Assembly: GCA_016932385.1 (NCBI GenBank)
Contig: JAFGCY010000027.1
Coordinates: 1-54,390, forward strand
DNA from: a bacterium
GTDB taxonomy: Bacteria; 4484-113; JAFGCY01
Length of the DNA stretch: 54,390 bases
Reading direction: 5' to 3'
Below are positions 35,107 through 42,590 of this stretch, piece after piece; the first letter of the stretch is position 1, and each line of letters begins with the position of its first letter. A program made the translations under genes and the position numbers. The notes under the pieces are model-generated. The model did no database searches, had not been told where the DNA came from, and worked only from the letters and a program-made list of their open reading frames with translations.

Positions 35107-36146
35107 TGGACAAGCTCGATCCGGCGGTGATGCGCCTCAAGGCGCGGCGCGAGGATGGCGAGTTCATCAGCCTGCGCCCGAAGAGCTTCGCCGAGTTCGC
35201 CGGCCAGACCGAAGTGATCGGCAACCTGAAGATGATGGTCGAGGCCGCCAAGCTGCGCAGCGAGCCGTTGGAGCACCTGCTGTTCTCGGGCCCGCCCGGC
35301 CTGGGCAAGACGACGCTGGCGCACCTGATCGCCGGCGAGATGGGCGCGCAGCTGACGGCGACCAGCGGGCCGCTGATGGAACGGCCCGGCGACCTGGTGG
35401 CGATCCTGTCCAGCCTGCCGCGCGGCCAGGTGCTGTTCATCGACGAGATCCACCGCCTGCCGCGGGCGGTGGAGGAAACGCTCTATTCCGCGATGGAGGA
35501 CTTCAAGGTCGACATCGTCACCGGCACCGGCCCCGGCGCGCGCACGATCACCCTGACACTCGAGCAGTTCACGCTGCTGGGGGCGACGACCAGAAGCGGC
35601 CTGTTAAGCGCGCCCCTGCGCGACCGCTTCGGCGCGCTGTTCCAGATGGAGTTCTATCAACCTGACGAGCTGGCCGTGATCATCGGCCGCGCGGCGCCGC
35701 AGCTGGAGCTGGCGATCGATGCAGCCGCCATGCTGCACCTGGCCGAGCACAGCCGCGGCACTCCGCGGATCGCGTTGCGCCTGCTGCGGCGCATCCGCGA
35801 TTACGCCCAGGTCAACCAAGCCGAGTTGGTCACGCGCGAGATCTGCGCGGCGGCGCTCAGGCAACTGGGCATCGGCCCGCAGGGGCTGGACAAGATGGAC
35901 CGGATGATTCTGGAGACGGTGATCGACCGCTTCGGCGGCGGGCCGGTGGGGCTCGACACGCTGGCGGCCGTCTTCCACGAGGAGCGCGACGTGCTGGCCG
36001 AGGTGCACGAGCCCTATCTGCTGAAGCTGGGCTTCTTGATGAAAACGCCGCGCGGGCGGGTCGCTACCGGCCGCGCCTATGAGTACTGCGGCTTGCCGTC
36101 GCCGCCGGTCAGCGGAACCCAGGATGCTCCGCTGTTCGAAGACTGA
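35106..36146 (+). CDS. ruvB: Holliday junction branch-migration ATPase RuvB
   Basis: A 346-residue AAA+ motor that drives branch migration with RuvA. It opens LRPKSFAEFAGQTEVIGNL, with Walker A GPPGLGKTTLAH, Walker B VLFIDEIHRL, sensor GATTRSGLLSAPLRDRFG, the arginine of the lid in SRGTPRIALRLLRR and the C-terminal winged-helix ending TPRGRVATGRAYEY. The ATG at 35106 overlaps the def stop (TGATG), with GGGGGAG just before it. A GTG directly before the ATG is an alternative. Neither ruvA nor ruvC is adjacent. Confidence 0.95.
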   Translation: MDKLDPAVMRLKARREDGEFISLRPKSFAEFAGQTEVIGNLKMMVEAAKLRSEPLEHLLFSGPPGLGKTTLAHLIAGEMGAQLTATSGPLMERPGDLVAILSSLPRGQVLFIDEIHRLPRAVEETLYSAMEDFKVDIVTGTGPGARTITLTLEQFTLLGATTRSGLLSAPLRDRFGALFQMEFYQPDELAVIIGRAAPQLELAIDAAAMLHLAEHSRGTPRIALRLLRRIRDYAQVNQAELVTREICAAALRQLGIGPQGLDKMDRMILETVIDRFGGGPVGLDTLAAVFHEERDVLAEVHEPYLLKLGFLMKTPRGRVATGRAYEYCGLPSPPVSGTQDAPLFED

Positions 36147-36268
36147 TCGCTTGCCTGTTTGCCGCAGCAGACCAACTGTGGATAAAGCTACGTAAAAACT
36201 GAATAATTCAATAACTTCGCTGCTAAAGTATTGGGGTAGCAACGTTGCTGATGTGCTGGAGGTCCAGA

Positions 36269-39073
36269 TTGCTCAATCGCAAGCGATCAATGGCCAGAAC
36301 GTACTTTCTAAACCTGATCGGTGTAGCCTTGGCCAGCATCGTTACCGTTGGAATTTTCTGGTTTGGCGAGCGCTACCTGGATTTTCGACACGATATCGCG
36401 GGGTTGCACGAAGAGGTCTATCAGGCGGACAAGCAGCAACTGCAACAGGAAGTTGACAAGGTCTTTGATTACATTGAGTACATGCGCTCGCTGACCGAGC
36501 AGCGATTGAGAGATTCGATCCGCAGCCGGGTCGACGAAGCCGCGGCGATCGCCCAGCATATATATGACAGGAACCACGGGAAGTTGCCCGATGCTGAAAT
36601 CCAGGAAAGAATTATCGAGGCCCTGCGTCCGATTCGTTTCAACGAAGGCCGCGGTTATTACTTTATAACAAGCCTGGACGGGATCGAGATGCTGTTCGCC
36701 GACCGGCCGGAAATGGAGGGCCAGAACCTGTGGGAGATGGAATCGTCAGACGGCGTACTGGTTATTCAGGAAATGGCGGCGCTCTGCCGGGACCAGGGAG
36801 CCGGGTTCGTTGAGTATAACTGGACAAAGCCGAACCGTTCGGGTTCGGATCATTTCAAAATTGCTTACGTTAAATACTTCCCACCGTTTGACTGGTTGAT
36901 TGGCACCGGCGAATACTTGGACGATGTGACCGCGGACATCCAGCAAGAAACCATCGCGCGAGTCGATGAGATCAAGTTTGGGCGCGATGGGTACGTATTC
37001 GCCGGCACCTACGAAGGTGTCAGCTTGTCAGGTCCCGCCAAAGGGCAAAATATGCTTATCGGCGGAACGGAGCATAATCAGCAAGTTGTGGCTGACCTCA
37101 TCGAAGCGGCCCAAGCCGGCGGCGGTTTCGTGCAATACAGAATGCCGGCGTTGGATGGGCAAAGACCGGATTCGAAACTCAGCTATGCCCGAGGCGTATC
37201 AGATTGGCAGTGGTATATCGGCGCCGGCATGTACATTGGGCAGATCGAAGAGGAGATTGCCAGCCGGCGCGCCATGCTGCTGCGCGAACTGTTGATCAAC
37301 GGCGGATTCATCCTGCTCGTGTTTATTGGGATCATGGCAATCTGGCTGGGCAGCACGGCGTATTTCAGCCGCGCGATCGACGCCGGCCTGCGCCGGTTTA
37401 TCGTTTTTTTCGATCGGGCCAGCCGTGAGCATACGTCACTGGACCCGCAGGATCAGCCGTTTCGCGAATACGCTGTGCTGGCGGAGGCGGCGAACAAGAT
37501 GGTTGCCGAGCGCAGCCGGGTCGAAGCGGCCTTGCGCATGAGCGAAGAGCAATTCCGTGCCGTGTTTGACAACTCATTGGCTGGTATCGCGGTGGTCAGT
37601 ACCCGCGGGGAGATTATGGATTGCAACCAGAACTTCGCGGCGATGCTTGGCTATGAGCGGGAAGAGCTCCATGGCATGCTTATCAAGCAGATCATGACCG
37701 ACGAGGAATTCGCCGAGGAACAGAAACTCGTGCAGGATGTGATCAGCGGAAATGTGCCCGGCATCAGATTCGAAAAGCAGTATTTACACCGTAACGGTGA
37801 TCAGGTCCCCGTTGAGGTCTTCTTATGCAGAGTGCACGGGGACGATGACAAGACCGATTTTTTAATTGGCATCATTGCGGATATCTCGGACCGCCGCCGC
37901 CTGGAGAGTCGGTTGCGCCAGGCCCAAAAAATGGAGGCGATCGGAGTATTGGCCGGCGGCATCGCCCACGACTTCAACAACTTGCTTTTCGCGATCATCG
38001 GCAACGCCGATTTGGCGCAGGAGAGCCTGCCGGCCGACCATGAGGCTTCCGCCAAGATCCAGGAGATTACAACCGCCAGCCAACGGGCGGCGGAAATGGT
38101 CCGCCAGATCCTGACCTTCGCGCGGCAGCGCAAGTTCCAGCGTGAACGGATGGATCTCAAGCCGCTGGTAGTAGAGGTCGGCAAACTGATCCGCAGTGCT
38201 CTGCCGGCGAACATCGACGTTGACATTAAGCTCCCGAGCGAGCCGGTTGTGATCAGTGGCGATGTGACGCAAATCCACCAGGTGCTGATGAACCTGTGTA
38301 CAAACGCTAGCTACGAAATGACCAACCAGGAAGGCCGCGGTCAACTGGAATTGCGGCTTGAGATCGAGGAACCAGGGGCGGAGTTGATTGCGCAGCACGG
38401 TATCGAGGCCGGCCGGTATGCCAGGATCACTGTCAGCGATACAGGCCCCGGCATCGACGAGGCGATTTTGCCACGGATCTTCGACCCGTTCTTCACGACG
38501 AAAGATATCGGCCAGGGCACCGGTATGGGATTGGCTGTGGTTCACGGCACGGTAACCAGCCTGGACGGGTTTGTGGAAGCCCACAACCGGCTGTCCGGTG
38601 GTGCGACGTTTGCTGTGTGGCTGCCCTTGGCAACGGAAGCGTCCCCCCCCCGAGCTGCAGAGTCTCGGCAGCTGCCACTCGGCAATGAACGGGTCTGGAT
38701 TGTTGACGATGAACCGGCGATTACCGGTATGATCGAGCAAATGCTGTGCCAATTGGGCTACCAGGTGCGCGCTTTTATCGACAGCCGCGCCGCACTAAGG
38801 CAATTCCAGGCGGAGTCTGACCTGGTCGACGCCATGATCGTTGACCAGGCGATGCCAGATCTGACGGGGAGCGAGTTGGTGCGCGAGGTGCTGGCGATCA
38901 AGCCGGGTCTGCCGATAATTCTCTGTACCGGGTTCAGCCAGTCACTGACACCGGACCGGGCCAAGGAGTTGGGGATAAACCAATATTTGCTGAAGCCACT
39001 GACCCGGCGCCAGATCGCCGAGGCGCTACGCCAAGCGCTGGATGATCGCCTCGCTTGTGGCGAAAGGCTATAA
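36269..39073 (+). CDS. Hybrid histidine kinase with Cache sensor, PAS and receiver domains
   Basis: A 934-residue membrane sensor. Domains in order: membrane span (about residues 10-31), a double-Cache-like extracytoplasmic region with GRGYYFITSLDG and a second GRDGYVFAGTYEG (about 110-330), second span (about 338-360), PAS (about 420-540), HisKA with phospho-acceptor His567 in GGIAHDFNNLLF, HATPase with GTGMGLAVVHGTV, and a receiver (about 807-925) with DDE and phospho-acceptor Asp859 in IVDQAMP. The TTG at 36269 is chosen as start because GGAGG lies 6 bases before it; upstream TTG/ATG codons at 36245 and 36251 are possible. Nine C (38643-38651) lie between kinase and receiver. Confidence 0.85.
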   Translation: MLNRKRSMARTYFLNLIGVALASIVTVGIFWFGERYLDFRHDIAGLHEEVYQADKQQLQQEVDKVFDYIEYMRSLTEQRLRDSIRSRVDEAAAIAQHIYDRNHGKLPDAEIQERIIEALRPIRFNEGRGYYFITSLDGIEMLFADRPEMEGQNLWEMESSDGVLVIQEMAALCRDQGAGFVEYNWTKPNRSGSDHFKIAYVKYFPPFDWLIGTGEYLDDVTADIQQETIARVDEIKFGRDGYVFAGTYEGVSLSGPAKGQNMLIGGTEHNQQVVADLIEAAQAGGGFVQYRMPALDGQRPDSKLSYARGVSDWQWYIGAGMYIGQIEEEIASRRAMLLRELLINGGFILLVFIGIMAIWLGSTAYFSRAIDAGLRRFIVFFDRASREHTSLDPQDQPFREYAVLAEAANKMVAERSRVEAALRMSEEQFRAVFDNSLAGIAVVSTRGEIMDCNQNFAAMLGYEREELHGMLIKQIMTDEEFAEEQKLVQDVISGNVPGIRFEKQYLHRNGDQVPVEVFLCRVHGDDDKTDFLIGIIADISDRRRLESRLRQAQKMEAIGVLAGGIAHDFNNLLFAIIGNADLAQESLPADHEASAKIQEITTASQRAAEMVRQILTFARQRKFQRERMDLKPLVVEVGKLIRSALPANIDVDIKLPSEPVVISGDVTQIHQVLMNLCTNASYEMTNQEGRGQLELRLEIEEPGAELIAQHGIEAGRYARITVSDTGPGIDEAILPRIFDPFFTTKDIGQGTGMGLAVVHGTVTSLDGFVEAHNRLSGGATFAVWLPLATEASPPRAAESRQLPLGNERVWIVDDEPAITGMIEQMLCQLGYQVRAFIDSRAALRQFQAESDLVDAMIVDQAMPDLTGSELVREVLAIKPGLPIILCTGFSQSLTPDRAKELGINQYLLKPLTRRQIAEALRQALDDRLACGERL

Positions 39074-39074
39074 T
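39069..39074 (+). promoter_or_regulatory. -10 hexamer giving a leaderless GTG start
   Basis: TATAAT ends 7 bases before the GTG at 39082 and overlaps the TAA-containing end of the kinase gene. There is no ribosome-binding site. Confidence 0.6.
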
Positions 39075-39081
39075 CCTTCCG

Positions 39082-41031
39082 GTGGACAGGTTTTTCCTGA
39101 ATCCGTGGATGCTGACGCTGGCTACGCTGGCCGGCGGGATCGTGCTGCTCTACATCCTCAAGCTTAGGCGCGTCAAGGTGCCGATCAGTTCGACGCTGCT
39201 CTGGGACCGCTCCGTGCAGGACTTCAAGGCCAACGCCCCCTGGCAGAAGCTCCGGCGCAACCTGCTGATGATCCTGCAGATCCTGGCGCTGCTGTTGTTG
39301 GTGTTCGCGCTGGCGCGGCCGTTTATCTTCGGCACCGCGCTGACCGGCGGGCGCACGGTGATGCTGATCGACACCTCGGCCTCGATGCTGACGTCCGACG
39401 TGCGGCCGGACCGGCTGGGCCAGGCGATCGACGCCGCCGGCACGCTGGTGGCGGACTTCAAGAGCAACGACGAGGGCATGGTGATCGCCGCCGGGCCGAC
39501 CCCGCGCATTCTGGCGAGTTTCACCAAGGACAAAGCGGAACTGCTGGCCGCACTCAGGCGCGCGCGCGACGAGGCGGGCGGGGAAACCAACCTGGACGCG
39601 GCGTTGGGCCTGGTGGCCACGCTGTCCGAAGGCACGGCGACGCGCGTCGTGATCTTCAGCGACGGGGCGGTGCCGGACCTCAGCCCGGTGGCGGTGGGCG
39701 ACCTGCGCATCGACTTTTATCCACTCGGCGAGAGCGGCGAGAACCTGGCGATCGTCAACGCCGGGGCGCGCCAGAACCCGTTCACGGACGAGTTCGAGCT
39801 GTTCGTCGCGCTGCATAACTACTACGGCGAGCCGGAAACCGTCGACCTGACGCTCAACGTCGACGACGACGTGATCGACGTGCGCACGGTGGAGCTGAAC
39901 GCCGGCCAGAGAAGCGAAGTCGTGCTGACTAGCCTGCCGTACATCGACGCGCCGATCAACGTGACGATCGACCAGGACGATCCGCTGCTGGAGGACAACT
40001 CCGCCTACATCGTGATGCAGCGCCAGATGCGCTATAAGGTGGCGCTGTGCACCCAGGGCCAGAGTATCCTGCTGCGCCAGCTGCTCGAAAGTATGGACCA
40101 GATCGAGCTGTACACCTACGAGGACGGCGCGCTGGTTACGAAACTGGCGCGCGAGGAAGGCGCACCGCCACCGCGCATCGACGTCTGGATCGTTGAGGGC
40201 GACGCCCCGAGCGGAATCGATCCGACGGCCAGCTACTTGTTTATCGACACGCTGAACCACCCGTTCCTGCCGGTCGTGCCCGGCACGCTGGCCCAGGAAG
40301 ACTACAGCGCCGACCCGCCGGTCATCCCAACGGTAGTGGGCCTCGACCGCGGCCATCCGGTGCTGCGCTACACGCGCTTCACCGACGTGCGGCCCAAGGC
40401 GATGCGGCGCACTCAGCTCCAGCCCTGGGGCCGCGTGCTGGTCGACGCCAGCGAGGGGCCGCTGTTGGTCGAGGGCAGCCTGGAAGGCCAGCGCACGCTT
40501 TACCTGGCCTTCGATCTCTACGACAGCGCGTTCCCGCTCTCGCGCTCGTTCCCGATCTTCATGGCCAACGCGATCAGCTATCTGGGCCAGTCCAGCGCCG
40601 GCCTGCTGGGGTTGAGCGCCGCGGCCGGCTCCAGAGTCGATCTGATCGCGCCCCTGGAGGCAACGCGTGTCGAGGTCACGAACCCGCGCGGCGATACCAT
40701 CGGCATCGACCTGGGCACTCGCGACTTCACCTTGAGCGGGACGACCGAAGTCGGCGTCTACCACCTGGCGTACTACGACGCCGGCGGGGACGTCATCCAG
40801 GAGCAGGACCTGCCGGTCAGCCTGGTCAACGACGACGAGAGCAACGTCGCGCCGGCGGGCACGATCCGCATCCAGGGCGTGGAGGAAGCGCTGGCGGGCG
40901 GGCTGAACGCCGAGGAGATCGTCGGCCGCCGCGAGGTGCGCACCAACCTGGAGTTCTTCACCTGGCTGATCGGGATCGTGCTTTTGATCATGGGCATCGA
41001 GTGGTACCTGTACCATACCCGCGCGCTGTAG
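39082..41031 (+). CDS. BatA-N/VWA-domain membrane protein
   Basis: A 649-residue protein. It opens with a BatA (aerotolerance regulator N-terminal) segment containing two membrane spans: WMLTLATLAGGIVLLYILKL and NLLMILQILALLLLVFALARP. A von Willebrand A domain follows (about residues 90-215) with an intact metal site: DTSASM (DxSxS), then T in GETNLDAAL and D in IFSDG. A beta-rich extracytoplasmic region continues to a final membrane span (FTWLIGIVLLIMGIEWYL). Such proteins often work with MoxR ATPases; none is adjacent. The GTG start is chosen because TATAAT ends 7 bases before it and the sequence VDRFFLNPWM fits the family's opening. Confidence 0.78.
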   Translation: MDRFFLNPWMLTLATLAGGIVLLYILKLRRVKVPISSTLLWDRSVQDFKANAPWQKLRRNLLMILQILALLLLVFALARPFIFGTALTGGRTVMLIDTSASMLTSDVRPDRLGQAIDAAGTLVADFKSNDEGMVIAAGPTPRILASFTKDKAELLAALRRARDEAGGETNLDAALGLVATLSEGTATRVVIFSDGAVPDLSPVAVGDLRIDFYPLGESGENLAIVNAGARQNPFTDEFELFVALHNYYGEPETVDLTLNVDDDVIDVRTVELNAGQRSEVVLTSLPYIDAPINVTIDQDDPLLEDNSAYIVMQRQMRYKVALCTQGQSILLRQLLESMDQIELYTYEDGALVTKLAREEGAPPPRIDVWIVEGDAPSGIDPTASYLFIDTLNHPFLPVVPGTLAQEDYSADPPVIPTVVGLDRGHPVLRYTRFTDVRPKAMRRTQLQPWGRVLVDASEGPLLVEGSLEGQRTLYLAFDLYDSAFPLSRSFPIFMANAISYLGQSSAGLLGLSAAAGSRVDLIAPLEATRVEVTNPRGDTIGIDLGTRDFTLSGTTEVGVYHLAYYDAGGDVIQEQDLPVSLVNDDESNVAPAGTIRIQGVEEALAGGLNAEEIVGRREVRTNLEFFTWLIGIVLLIMGIEWYLYHTRAL

Positions 41032-41043
41032 CCGGGAAATCGC

Positions 41044-41095
41044 AGCGGCGTCCTCCGCGACGCCGGATTAATCCGGCGACAGGGACGTCGCCGCT
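41044..41095. repeat. Nested palindromic intergenic element
   Basis: AGCGGCG (41044-41050) pairs with CGCCGCT (41089-41095), enclosing a perfect 18-base palindrome, CGCCGGATTAATCCGGCG, at 41061-41078. The right end AGGGACGTCGCCGCTAC (41081-41097) recurs with one change at 50303-50319, so part of it is a dispersed repeat. It may also act as a terminator for the gene ending at 41031, although it lacks a T-run. Confidence 0.65.
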
Positions 41096-41151
41096 ACGTG
41101 AGTGTGTCCTGAAGCGCTCTAGGCACCAACAACTTGCGCTAAGCTAACACT

Positions 41152-42390
41152 ATGCGACTCGGTGCAGCTGCCGTCGGTGTAATCTGCCTGTTGATGCTGG
41201 CGAATGCCGGATACATTGCATACGCTCGCGCCGCGGACGAGCCAAACGTGTACTCCTGGGACGGCGCGCTGCTTTCTGAGAACCGCGCGCGGATCGCCGC
41301 GGGGGATGCGGCCCTGCTGCCGGCCTACGAACGCCTGCTGGCCGAGGCGGATACGGCGCTCGACATAGCGCCGGTCAGCGTAATGGAAAAGGAACAGCTG
41401 CCGCCCAGCGGGGACAAGCACGATTACCTCTCGCTGGCGATCTACTTCTGGCCGAACCCGGACACAGAAGACGGGCTACCCTGGGTCAACCGCGACGGCC
41501 AGCGCAATCCCGGAGTGGACGAGATCCCCGACAAGCCCAACATGATCAAGATGCAGCGCACGGTGGAGACGCTGGCGCTGGCCTATTACTTCAGCGGAGA
41601 GGGGCGTTACGCTACGCACGCCGCGGCGCACCTGCGCGCGTGGTTCCTCGCGCCCGCCACGCGGATGAACCCGCATCTGACGTACGCCCAGGGCGTGCCG
41701 GGGGCCAGCGACGGGCGGCCCTGGGGCATCATCGATACGGCCCAGCTGGGGCGCGTCTGCGACTGCGCCGTGCTGTTGGAGCCATCGGCGGCCTGGACGG
41801 CGGCGGACCACGTCGCGCTTCAACAGTGGTTCGCGGACTATCGCAAGTGGCTGCTGACCTCGACGAACGGGATCACCGAGGGGCTGGCGTCCAACAACCA
41901 CGGCGTGTACTACGACGCCCAGGTGGCGCACTATGCGCTGTTCGAGGGTGACGCGGACTTCGCGCGCCGGCAGTTGGAGAACGCCAGTAAGAACCGCATC
42001 GCGCTGCAGATCGAGCCCGACGGCCACCAGCCGCAGGAACTGCGGCGCACCAAGAGCTGGGACTACAGCGTCTACAACCTGCAGGCGTTCGTCTATCTGG
42101 CGTTAATCGGCGAGCAGATCGGCGTGGACCTGTGGAACTACGAGGCGGAGGACGGCGCGGGGATCCGCGCGGCGATCGACTTCCTGGCGGAGTCCGCCAG
42201 GCATCCCGTGGACTGGAAGTGGCAGCAGATCAAGGAGGTCCACTACGGCGGCCTGGCGCGGATCCTGCTGCTAGCGGCAGAGGCCTACGACGAGCCGGCG
42301 TATCGCGCTCTGGCGCTGGAGATCGGCGACTTTAGCGATGATGCGAGCCGGGACAGGTTGCTGTATCGGATCAGTGAAAGTGTAAAGTAG
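41152..42390 (+). CDS. Exported alginate-lyase-family (alpha/alpha-toroid) protein
   Basis: A 412-residue exported protein: signal peptide (about residues 1-26, ending YARA), then an alginate_lyase-type alpha/alpha barrel. Signs are DYLSLAIYFWPNPDTEDGLPW, the catalytic-type Asn-His in EGLASNNHGVYYDAQVAHYALF, and PDGHQPQELRRTKSWDYSVYNLQAF. These enzymes cleave uronate polysaccharides by beta-elimination; the true substrate is open. There is no ribosome-binding site and only a poor -10 (TAAGCT, ending 6 bases upstream). The last codons and the stop lie inside the left arm of an interspersed inverted repeat, so the C-terminus may have been rewritten by the repeat. Confidence 0.8.
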   Translation: MRLGAAAVGVICLLMLANAGYIAYARAADEPNVYSWDGALLSENRARIAAGDAALLPAYERLLAEADTALDIAPVSVMEKEQLPPSGDKHDYLSLAIYFWPNPDTEDGLPWVNRDGQRNPGVDEIPDKPNMIKMQRTVETLALAYYFSGEGRYATHAAAHLRAWFLAPATRMNPHLTYAQGVPGASDGRPWGIIDTAQLGRVCDCAVLLEPSAAWTAADHVALQQWFADYRKWLLTSTNGITEGLASNNHGVYYDAQVAHYALFEGDADFARRQLENASKNRIALQIEPDGHQPQELRRTKSWDYSVYNLQAFVYLALIGEQIGVDLWNYEAEDGAGIRAAIDFLAESARHPVDWKWQQIKEVHYGGLARILLLAAEAYDEPAYRALALEIGDFSDDASRDRLLYRISESVK

Positions 42391-42492
42391 CAAGTAGAAA
42401 GCAATCAAATGGCTTCGCTGTGGTGCTTGAGTGGGATATTCACCACGCAGTATCTTCAACACTTTCCACTTTTACTTACTACTTTTACTAGT
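42374..42492. repeat. Interspersed AAAGT-rich inverted repeat, copy 1
   Basis: A left arm of purine-rich units (GTGAAAGTGTAAAGTAG at 42374-42390, then CAAGTAGAAAG) faces a right arm, ACTTTCCACTTTTACTTACT, at 42461-42480 with further copies to 42490. The arms are imperfectly complementary. Copies 2 and 3 are at 45850 and 50157. The left arm overlaps the end of the alginate-lyase-like gene. Confidence 0.7.
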
Positions 42493-42498
42493 TCCGCG

Positions 42499-42546
42499 CA
42501 AGCACGGGGGCTTGCTCTACTTAAGTAGCACAAGCGCCCCTGCTTG
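42499..42546. terminator. Long inverted repeat between convergent genes
   Basis: CAAGCACGGGGGCTTGC (42499-42515) and CACAAGCGCCCCTGCTTG (42529-42546) are largely complementary around a central perfect palindrome, CTACTTAAGTAG (42517-42528). The position between the convergent genes ending at 42390 and 42591 suits a shared terminator, though no T-run is present. Confidence 0.45.
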
Positions 42547-42590
42547 TGCATTATGTTAAAGACGCAACCAGGGGCGGTTGCTCAACTGCT

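Noticed and set aside
36177..36185. Perfect DnaA box (TGTGGATAA, the complement of TTATCCACA) upstream of the hybrid kinase.
   Set aside because: It is a single copy with no cluster, no AT-rich unwinding element and no dnaA/dnaN neighbours, so it is not evidence of an origin.
38758..41016. A 752-codon open frame antisense to the VWA gene (also long antisense frames at 1893-3173 and 20684-22618).
   Set aside because: These follow from GC-rich third positions opposite real genes. The predicted proteins are rich in Arg, His, Val and Gln with no domains.
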